Of a stretch of 52,607 nt of DNA, positions 7,597 through 15,036 are shown piece after piece (within the stretch, counting starts at the first letter, position 1; each line of letters begins with the position of its first letter). The stretch is from Planctomycetaceae bacterium. GTDB taxonomy: Bacteria > Planctomycetota > Planctomycetia > Pirellulales > UBA7805. The notes under the pieces were generated by a model, which worked only from the letters and a program-made list of their open reading frames with translations, ran no database searches and was not told where the DNA came from. Where the stretch lies: NCBI GenBank assembly GCA_902630355.1, contig CACOUL010000014.1:1-52607 (forward strand), read 5' to 3'. A program made the position numbers and the translations under genes.

Positions 7597-10500
7597 ATGC
7601 TCATGCGACTCCATCCACACACCGTTACGTTGATTGTTGTCGCCCTGAGTATTCTCGGCACCTCCTGCAAGCAATCAGGGGCGCCCGGTGAGGGCATGCA
7701 ATCGACCACCAATCAGACCCCGTCTGCGGCAATCGCGGCTGACCCACACAACCTCTGGCAGAGGTTCGATGATCCCTCGCTGGATGGCTGGTCGAGCGAG
7801 GTGTTTGCCGCTGCTGCTGCGGCGCAATTCAAACAGTTGGGTAAGTGGATCGAGAAGCCCGACACCATGAAACCCGCCGAGCTTACCGAACTGGCCCTTC
7901 CTTCTTTCCGCTGTGGTCCCCTGCTCCCGACCTCGCCAGAAACCGTTTTTGATTCTGCCGAGTTTGAGGTGCAGCGGGCTTTGACCACCGAGTCCACGGC
8001 GGACGCGACGCGATTTGCTGGTCCTGAAGGCCTGGGAGATGCCATCAGACAGTTGGGACGCGGCTTTATGGGCGCTAACGACCTCCGAAGCAAATTTAAG
8101 ATTTTCAAGGTACGCCCCCAGGGCGACACGATTGCGACCGAGCAGTACGTGGAACTTTCTGCAAAAGTGTCCGAAGGTTTCCTTGAGCAGCACGCCACGT
8201 GGCGGGCCGTATGGGAGCGGAAAAGTTCCACAGCGCCCAAACTGCTCTCGCTGCAACTTATTGAATTTGAACAGACCCGCTCGCCACGGGTCGAAGGCAC
8301 TCTTTTTGCCGACAGCACCGAAGCGGTGATCGGACACAACTCATCTTATGAGCCACAGCTGCTTCGGGGTATGAACCACTGGCTGCTGCGGATCCCCAAT
8401 TCCGGCTCGCTCGCCAACTTTGGCCATCCGGGGCTGGCAGTGGGCGATGTGAATGGCGATGGCCTGGAGGACCTCTATGTCTGTCAGGAGCAGGGGCTTC
8501 CCAACCGTCTGTTGCTGCAAAATGTCGACGGGACGGCCAATGAGGTCTCAGCAAAATGGGGCGTTGATTGGCTTCAAAATTCCCGCAGCGCGCTGTTGGT
8601 CGATCTGGATAACGATGGCGATCAGGACCTCGTGCTCGGAATGCTCGGCGGCATCGCAGTGGCCTCGAATGAAAATGAGAAGGCATTCCAACTGCGGCAA
8701 GTAATCCCTACCGGCCGCGATGTCACCTCGCTTACGGCCACCGACTTTGATCAAGACGGAGACCTCGACCTCTATGCTGCGGTCTACTATGCGGATGATG
8801 TGATTTTTTCCGCAGATGAAGCTGGCGGTCCCGCTTCGGCGCAAAATTTGGTCTATCACGATGCCAACATTGGCGGCCGCAATGCACTGCTCCGCAACGA
8901 AATTGCGGCAGACACCTGGAACTTTGTGGATGCAACGGAGGAAAGCGGTTTGGATATGAACAACCACCGCTACAGCCTGGCGGCGGCCTGGGAAGATTTT
9001 GACAATGATGGCGACCCGGATCTCTACGTGGCCAACGACTACGGACGCGATAGCCTGTACGAGAATAACGACGGACAGTTTCAAGATATCGGTGCGGCAG
9101 CAGGAGCCGAAGACGCTGCGAGCGGCATGTCGGTCGCCTGGGGCGATTTGGATCACGATGGCTGGATGGACGCTTATGTAGGGAACATGTGGTCATCGGC
9201 CGGAAACCGCATCACGTTCCAACCCGAATTCAAGGCCGATGCCCAAGGGGAAGTAAAAAACCGATTGCAACGCTTTGCCCGGGGAAACACCCTGCTTCAA
9301 AACAATGGCGGCAAAACGTTCCGCGATATCAGCGGCCCGGCAGGCGTGGCGATGGGACGCTGGGCCTGGTCCTCGCAACTGGCCGACATCAATAACGATG
9401 GCTGGAAGGACATCCTCATTGCTAACGGATATTTGACTGGCAACGACTCCGGGGGCGACTTGTGAAGTTTCTTTTGGCGACAGGTCGTGTCGCGATCACC
9501 GGAAGATGAAGCTGCCGGTCACAATCAGCAGCGGAACCAGGCCAATCTCCTCTTGAATCAGATGATGCTCGAGGGCCGCTCCTTTAGCGGGCACGAACGA
9601 AACTGTGCGTATCTCAACTGCGGTAGTTCCCCAGAGGCACGAGGACGGTTTGCGAATGTATCGGCTGTGAGCGGGATTGATTTTCCCGATGATGGCCGCG
9701 CACTGGTGACGACCGATTGGGACCAGGACGGTGATCTCGACATCTGGATCGCTAATCGTAACGCACCCCGGATTCGCTTCCTACAGAATCAACTGAGCGA
9801 ACCCCAGCGATTCGTTAGTTTTCAGCTGGTGGGCAACGGAACGACCGTGAACCTCGATGCGATTGGAGCGCGGGTTGAGGTCGAGTTCGAATCGGAACAC
9901 GAGACTCAAGAAAAAACAGAGACCGTGACGCGACGGCAGTCGGTCCGGGCGGGAGAGGGTTTTCTGTCGCAAAACTCGAAACGACTTCACTTCGGCGCAG
10001 GTCCACTTGAGCGGATCGAACGAGTGACTGTTTACTGGCCGGACGGTGAGAGACAGCAATTCGGTTCGCTCGAGATCGGCCGGCACTATCAAGTGACTCA
10101 AGGTTCAAAACGGGCTGTTGTCCTCCCGCCACGGAGTCACGACGCAACCCTGACGGCGAACCTGCAAAAAGTTCCCGAAGCCGACCAGCAGGCGGCACTG
10201 CATCCGCTGAGCCCGTTGGCGTTTCCGCCGCTTACCTATCGTACGCTGGACGGGGACAGACAGCGGATAGCGACCGAAGGCAACCGAGCGATTTTGATCA
10301 ACCTGTGGGCCAGTTGGTGTCAGCCCTGCCTCAAGGAACTTGTCGCCTTTGCCAAGCAGGATGAGGTACTTCAAGACGCGGGGTTGGACGTGATCGCGCT
10401 GAACGTGGACGGTCTGGGAGAGGACGAAACCCCACCAGAAGCCGCTACCGCTTTTGCCGACCGAGTCCAACTTCCGTTCACGCTCGGCCGCGCCGATGCA

Positions 10501-11469
10501 ACCTTGCTGGACCAACTCCAACAGTTGCACGACATGCACACCACACTCCGCCCTCCTCTGCCGCTTCCTACAAGCTTTCTCATCGGCCCCACGGGAGACT
10601 TGATCGCAATCTACAAAGGCCCGGTGACTGTGGAGACGATCCTTACGGATCTCAAAGAGGCAAACCCATCCGACCGGGAGGAACGCTTCCGCAGAGCGGC
10701 AGGCCTGCCGGGGAGACTGCTTCGGTATGATGGGTTAGCAAAGGCATTGGAAGCGAGTGAGGTGGAGCGAAGATTTCAATATGCCGACTGGCTGCAAACC
10801 CATGGTTTCATTGCAAACGCGATCAAGCAGTACAGCGAGATCCTACAACTCGATCCTGATTCGGCCAAAGCGCAAATTGATCTGGGCAGTGCGCTTTTAG
10901 CGACCGGCGGCCTAGAGAAGGCCGAAGCAGCTCTCAAAAAAGCGATTGAGATCGAACCGAAATCGAGTCGAGCCCACCTTCGCCTGGGGAGTCTTTATTT
11001 AAAACGCGGGCAACGAGAATTGGCACTCGAGCATCTGCAAAAGGCAGAAAAGCTCTCGCCGGAAGATGTGAGCATCGTCAACAATCTGGGCACCCTTTAC
11101 GATCAAATGGGACAGTATCAACGGGCCATTGAACAATTTGATCGTGCGATTGCCCTGATGCCAGGAGAAGCGGGAAGCTACAACAATCTGGCATGGCTCC
11201 GGGCCACCTGCCCCGACGGGGCATTCCGGGATGCAGCGCAGGCCGTGCAGTTGGCCCGCAAAGCATGCCAGCTCACCGGTTGGAACGATTTCAGCACGCT
11301 CGATACCCTGGCAACTGCCTATGCGGCACAGGGCAACTGGAGCGAAGCGGTGAAGTGGCAACAGAAAGCAATCGAATTTGCACCTCCCCCGCAGCAGGCC
11401 GATCTCAAGCGAAGACTCGAAGCGTTTAAACAAAAATCGTTCGCTCCCCAATTCCCTCCCTCCGAGTGA
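7597..11469 (+). CDS. Candidate selenoprotein: FG-GAP/ASPIC-UnbV/thioredoxin/TPR lipoprotein, paralogue 1 (in-frame UGA at 9463)
   Basis: Read through one UGA, this is a single 1290-residue protein with Sec at residue 623. In order: signal/lipoprotein-like N-terminus (ILGTSC); a ~220-residue N-terminal domain shared with the other two paralogues (DGW...LGKWIEK, DLRSKFKIFKV); FG-GAP/VCBS calcium-type repeats from about residue 280 (GDVNGDGLEDLY, DLDNDGDQDL, DFDNDGDPDLY); then GDL-U-SFFWRQVVS; a last repeat (DWDQDGDLDIW, about 706); an ASPIC/UnbV domain (about 750-840, GEGFLSQNSKRLHFG); a thioredoxin-like domain with WCQPC (Cys908, Cys911); and C-terminal TPRs. A pipeline would split it into 622- and 660-residue ORFs, cutting the propeller, with the second 'start' a GTG inside the hairpin. 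The true terminator is TGA at 11467-11469, so UGA is normally a stop here. Sec is inferred; the alternative is stop read-through or reinitiation. Confidence 0.8.
9477..9493 (+). promoter_or_regulatory. SECIS-like hairpin after UGA 9463-9465
   Basis: GCGACA (9477-9482) pairs perfectly with UGUCGC (9488-9493) around the loop GGUCG. Exactly 11 bases separate the UGA from the stem, and the hairpin is 17 bases long. The E. coli fdhF upper SECIS hairpin, as I recall it, has the same 11-base distance, 17-base size and an AGGUC-type loop whose G and U contact SelB. The bulged U of fdhF is not apparent. Confidence 0.72.
10936..11427 (+). repeat. 492-base direct repeat, copy 1 (TPR-coding)
   Basis: By eye this stretch is identical, base for base, to 11650-12141 (offset 714). 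All shadow frames within it also have identical translations, which supports nucleotide identity. It encodes the last TPRs of the first FG-GAP/thioredoxin protein. Confidence 0.85.
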
Positions 11470-11481
11470 GCGCCCACTGCA

Positions 11482-12183
11482 ATGCCTCAACGCAACCTGC
11501 TCGCTCTGTTTGTGACCTTATTCGCATTCTGCGTCTTCACTTGGATGGTCTGGAAATTCTGGCAAGGGCAGCCATCGGTAAACAAATCGATCAAAGAAGC
11601 CAGTCTGCTCTTATCCCAAGGCGATCTTGCTGGCGCCGAGACGGCACTAAAAAAAGCGATTGAGATCGAACCGAAATCGAGTCGAGCCCACCTTCGCCTG
11701 GGGAGTCTTTATTTAAAACGCGGGCAACGAGAATTGGCACTCGAGCATCTGCAAAAGGCAGAAAAGCTCTCGCCGGAAGATGTGAGCATCGTCAACAATC
11801 TGGGCACCCTTTACGATCAAATGGGACAGTATCAACGGGCCATTGAACAATTTGATCGTGCGATTGCCCTGATGCCAGGAGAAGCGGGAAGCTACAACAA
11901 TCTGGCATGGCTCCGGGCCACCTGCCCCGACGGGGCATTCCGGGATGCAGCGCAGGCCGTGCAGTTGGCCCGCAAAGCATGCCAGCTCACCGGTTGGAAC
12001 GATTTCAGCACGCTCGATACCCTGGCAACTGCCTATGCGGCACAGGGCAACTGGAGCGAAGCGGTGAAGTGGCAACAGAAAGCAATCGAATTTGCACCTC
12101 CCCCGCAGCAGGCCGATCTCAAGCGAAGACTCGAAGCGTTTGAAAAAAACAATAAAGGCCCGGCAGGCAAAGCGGAACAATGA
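11482..12183 (+). CDS. Membrane-anchored TPR protein containing the duplicated TPR block
   Basis: This 233-residue protein has a single N-terminal membrane helix (LLALFVTLFAFCVFTWMVWKF) followed by TPRs. Residues about 57-220 are encoded by DNA identical to the 3' end of the preceding gene. Only the N-terminal ~55 residues and the last dozen (ending GKAEQ) are its own. It starts 12 bases after the preceding stop, so it is probably co-transcribed. The block ends in the motif NNLAW(x)RATCPD...LDTLATAYA, also found at the C-termini of the proteins at 13454 and 42356. It probably arose by a recent tandem duplication of the 3' end of the upstream gene onto a membrane anchor, or by gene conversion. 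Confidence 0.75.
   Translation: MPQRNLLALFVTLFAFCVFTWMVWKFWQGQPSVNKSIKEASLLLSQGDLAGAETALKKAIEIEPKSSRAHLRLGSLYLKRGQRELALEHLQKAEKLSPEDVSIVNNLGTLYDQMGQYQRAIEQFDRAIALMPGEAGSYNNLAWLRATCPDGAFRDAAQAVQLARKACQLTGWNDFSTLDTLATAYAAQGNWSEAVKWQQKAIEFAPPPQQADLKRRLEAFEKNNKGPAGKAEQ
11650..12141 (+). repeat. 492-base direct repeat, copy 2
   Basis: Second copy of 10936-11427. The boundaries are sharp: flanking sequence differs immediately outside (CTC versus ACT before the A-run; TTAAAC versus TGAAAA after). Absence of synonymous differences points to a very recent duplication, gene conversion, or an assembly artefact. Confidence 0.85.
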
Positions 12184-12213
12184 GATAGAACAAATAAGTC
12201 CGACGCGAGATAA

Positions 12214-12235
12214 AGCGGATACGCCGCTCTTTTCT
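12214..12235 (+). terminator. Weak possible terminator after the TPR gene
   Basis: AGCGG (12214-12218) and CCGCT (12224-12228) form a 5-pair stem followed by the pyrimidine-rich CTTTTCTT. It is short, and may instead just be part of the promoter region of the next gene. Confidence 0.25.
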
Positions 12236-12263
12236 TGAATTGGCCCTTTTATTGAATTACACT
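12235..12263 (+). promoter_or_regulatory. Possible sigma70 promoter before the membrane protein gene
   Basis: TTGAAT (12235-12240), a 17-base spacer and TACACT (12258-12263) lie about 50 bases before the ATG at 12317. The match to the sigma70 consensus is reasonable but unsupported by a second copy. Confidence 0.4.
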
Positions 12264-12316
12264 TCGGTTGATCTTGCCTCGCATGGGAGGCGATATTGAA
12301 CTGATTAGGTTTTTTT

Positions 12317-13384
12317 ATGGCACAGCAATCCGGCAGCATCGCACTGGGGCCTGCCCTTCTGGGTCGCGATTTTGTAAACCCCCTCTTCGATTACCTGCTG
12401 ATCGGTGGCGGACTGAGTCTGCTGGTCGCCGGCGTGATCCTCGTCAACCCGCTCGGGTCGGAATTTATCAGTACCGAGACGTTGCCTTATTTCTTTCTCT
12501 TGAGCAATAGCGCACACTTCGCGGCATCCACGGTGCGGCTCTACACTAAACCGGGAACCTACCAATCGCTACCGTACGTCACGATGGGATTGCCGGTGAT
12601 CATGCTGGCGATTTTGGTCGGCTGTATGTTTCAGGCCGATCGACTCGCACCACAACTGACCTCTCTCTATCTCACCTGGTCTCCTTTCCACTACGCTGCC
12701 CAGGCCTACGGACTCGCGGTCATGTATTGCTACCGCTCCGGATGCACACTCAGCGACGAAAACAAAAAACTTCTCTGGCGAGTGGCGATGCTGCCCTTCG
12801 TCTATAACTTTGTCTTTGCCGGAAACGTCGGGTTGCACTGGCTGGACTTTGGGGGCTGGCTCGAGTATTCGGCGGCACAGACATTTTTATATTACTTAAG
12901 GTTCGTGATGCCTGTCTTGGCATTCGGTGGTATCGCGTACCTTTGCTGGCGAATCGCAAAGACCGAGAAACAGTTGATGCCCGCGATCAGTGGTTTGATC
13001 CTGCTGACCAACGCCCTCTGGTGGTTTCTCTTTCCGCCGCTCCAGGCGTTTGTGTGGGCCACCATTTTTCACGGCATTCAGTATCTTGCCATCGTGATTA
13101 TCTTTCATGTCCGCGACCAATTGGCCCGTCCAGAGAATCATCACAGCCGCACCTATCACATCTGCTGGTTTTACGGAGCCTGCGTCCTTCTAGGCTACGG
13201 CCTCTTTCATTGCTTCCCCCGCGCGTTTATTTTTCTCGGATTTGGTCCCGTCGAGAGCGTGCTCCTGGTAGTCGCCGTGATTCAAATCCATCACTTCATC
13301 GTCGACGCCTTCATCTGGCGATTAAAAAAGTCGGACTCCAATCGAAAAATTGTCGAGTCGGCCTCACCGGCAATCACCTCCTAA
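12317..13384 (+). CDS. Multi-pass membrane protein of unknown function with conserved histidines
   Basis: This 355-residue protein has about eight hydrophobic segments. It is not a family I can name. Histidines sit in or near membrane segments: NSAHFAAST, WSPFHYAAQAYGL, FHGIQYLAIV and IHHFIVDAFIW. The layout resembles the 403-residue membrane protein at 33556, which has WERWHFCAQEFGVL, IIHHWMVAIG and HYYYDRCFY, so the two are probably distant paralogues. Both lie close to a 2OG-Fe(II)-oxygenase-like gene (14300 here, 32867 there). His-rich membrane motifs could bind metal or heme, but that is inference. A promoter candidate lies at 12235-12263. Confidence 0.6.
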   Translation: MAQQSGSIALGPALLGRDFVNPLFDYLLIGGGLSLLVAGVILVNPLGSEFISTETLPYFFLLSNSAHFAASTVRLYTKPGTYQSLPYVTMGLPVIMLAILVGCMFQADRLAPQLTSLYLTWSPFHYAAQAYGLAVMYCYRSGCTLSDENKKLLWRVAMLPFVYNFVFAGNVGLHWLDFGGWLEYSAAQTFLYYLRFVMPVLAFGGIAYLCWRIAKTEKQLMPAISGLILLTNALWWFLFPPLQAFVWATIFHGIQYLAIVIIFHVRDQLARPENHHSRTYHICWFYGACVLLGYGLFHCFPRAFIFLGFGPVESVLLVVAVIQIHHFIVDAFIWRLKKSDSNRKIVESASPAITS

Positions 13385-13453
13385 TCGCGTTAATTTGATT
13401 TTGGCCGTAGCTGTTTGAAAACAGAAACCATATTTACCAAGTAACGCACAGCC

Positions 13454-14095
13454 ATGAACACCGAGTTGAAGGAACACCGAGGTCTTCGAGTTGTCTTTGC
13501 CTTGACCACTACGTTTTTCTTTCTTGCGATGGTTCTCGGTCTCATTCAGTCGCTGCGCAGTTCACATCGGCTGCCACCCATCAATTCGCACTACACGCCC
13601 GAAATCAACGCCCTGATTGAAAACGAAAATTACGAGAATGCGATTCCTCATTTGGAACGTGCGATCTCGATCGATCTGGAAAATACAGCCAAGAACAAAA
13701 AGCTGCTGGCCAAAATATGTTCGGTGGTCGCCCAATCTCACATCGCATCCGGTGACCCAAAGGGGGCGCTTCTCCTTTATGAAAAAGCCTATGTGGCCAC
13801 TCCCGATGCAACCGACATCCTGAACAACCTGGCGTGGTTTTTAGCAACCTCTAAAGACGCATCGCTGAGAAATGGGCGCCGGGCAGTCGGGCTTGCCCTT
13901 CGGGCTGATGAAGCGAAGCCCGAAGATGCTGCCACGCTCGATACGCTCTCAGCGGCGTACGCTGAAGCTGGCGACTTTACAAATGCGGTAGCTACCCAGC
14001 GCAAAGCGATTCGCTTGAGCCCTGCTGCCTCGCAGGACGATTTGCAAAGTCGGTTGGATTTGTACCTCGATGGCAAACCGTATCACGCGCCCTGA
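13454..14095 (+). CDS. Membrane-anchored TPR protein
   Basis: This 213-residue protein has one N-terminal membrane helix (VVFALTTTFFFLAMVLGLI) and a soluble TPR region. Its C-terminal third (NNLAWFLATSKDASLRNGRRAVGLAL...LDTLSAAYAEAGDFTNA) is homologous to the end of the TPR region of the proteins at 11482 and 42356. It is therefore another detached version of this TPR tail. The gene sits 69 bases after the membrane protein gene and before the oxygenase-like gene, in the same orientation. It is probably a scaffold or assembly factor of the same exported system; no enzymatic motif is visible. Confidence 0.65.
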   Translation: MNTELKEHRGLRVVFALTTTFFFLAMVLGLIQSLRSSHRLPPINSHYTPEINALIENENYENAIPHLERAISIDLENTAKNKKLLAKICSVVAQSHIASGDPKGALLLYEKAYVATPDATDILNNLAWFLATSKDASLRNGRRAVGLALRADEAKPEDAATLDTLSAAYAEAGDFTNAVATQRKAIRLSPAASQDDLQSRLDLYLDGKPYHAP

Positions 14096-14299
14096 TCGAT
14101 GGCCGACCCCGGATTGCAATCGACCGTCCGCCGTCTCCGCAGACATTCTGCCGGACGAGATCGAAAAGTGACGGCCGTATTCCAGGAGAGTTCCTCGCAG
14201 TGTTGTGTCAGACTGGACGCCTCAATGTGGGATAATTTATACTCAGGGGTGTACCGTTTTTCTCCCGTTCGACTTTCCCTTTGAAAGGCAAGGCATCCG

Positions 14300-14971
14300 T
14301 TGGATCATCACTCAGGCCACTCTGATGCGGCGAAATCGACCCCTGGACAGGCGATTCCTCTCTTTCCCACCGTATGTTTTGTTGCCGAACATCAAGATGC
14401 AGAAGAGTTGAACGAAGCGATCAAGACTTACTGCTTGGAACAAGAAAAAACGGCGGCAGGGATCGAGAGTGGCTCGATTGAGGGCGGGTATCATTCGTCG
14501 CGCGAGTTTTTTGATTCAGAGCATGTGGCCGTCCAAAAACTGAAAGAGTTGCTGCTGGAAGATGCGAGGCAATATCTGGGGCATTACTGGAAGCAGGAAA
14601 GTACAACACCCCTGGGAAGCATGGGGGACCTCGCGATGCGGATGACCGGTTGGTCGGTTATTCTGCGTCAGGGGAATGTGAGTAAACCTCATACGCACCC
14701 CGGAGCACAATTGAGCGGGGTTTACTATGTGAGCACCCCACAGGATCAAAACGACGGTGGAGAATTGGTACTGGCCGACCCACGAATCCGTGCCACCGTT
14801 GCCCCGCTGGTGGGCCAAAAAAGTAACGCACTATTTCCGCCCAGAGCGGGAGTGACCATACTCTTTCCCAGTTTTTTAGAGCACTACGTGCTTCCCTTTA
14901 AGGGCTCCGGTGAGCGAATTTCCATCGCCTACAATATTGTGCTCTCCCCCAAGTCGCTGCAAAGCGATTGA
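14300..14971 (+). CDS. Putative 2OG-Fe(II) oxygenase-like protein (TIGR02466-type)
   Basis: The protein has 223 residues if the TTG at 14300 is the start (AAGGCAAGG lies just upstream; no early ATG exists in frame). The central part has GWSVILRQGNVSKPHTHPGAQLSGVYYV and the C-terminal part LFPSFLEHYVLPFKGSGERISIAYNI. That is an H-x-H pair, a distal His and a following Arg in the places expected for metal and 2-oxoglutarate ligands of a double-stranded beta-helix. The overall pattern matches the 'putative 2OG-Fe(II) oxygenase' TIGR02466 family. A clear paralogue lies at 32867-33526. The substrate is unknown. It overlaps the in-frame TTG (14968) of the next gene, so the two are probably co-expressed. 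Confidence 0.65.
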   Translation: MDHHSGHSDAAKSTPGQAIPLFPTVCFVAEHQDAEELNEAIKTYCLEQEKTAAGIESGSIEGGYHSSREFFDSEHVAVQKLKELLLEDARQYLGHYWKQESTTPLGSMGDLAMRMTGWSVILRQGNVSKPHTHPGAQLSGVYYVSTPQDQNDGGELVLADPRIRATVAPLVGQKSNALFPPRAGVTILFPSFLEHYVLPFKGSGERISIAYNIVLSPKSLQSD

Positions 14972-15036
14972 AACCGGCTTGCGGAGACGAGATAGATGAA
15001 CGCATACATTCGACAACGGTAAGCTGGGTATCGAGA

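Noticed and set aside
9463-9465. UGA reassigned to Trp or another residue genome-wide
   Set aside because: TGA terminates many genes here normally (for example at 11467-11469, 14093-14095, 34765-34767), and no other gene has internal UGA codons.
9487-11469. Second half of the first FG-GAP gene as an independent gene starting at GTG 9487
   Set aside because: The GTG lies in the hairpin, only a weak AGG precedes it, the upstream residues SFFWRQV are conserved in all three loci, and the product would start in mid-propeller. The same applies to 18010 and 44330.
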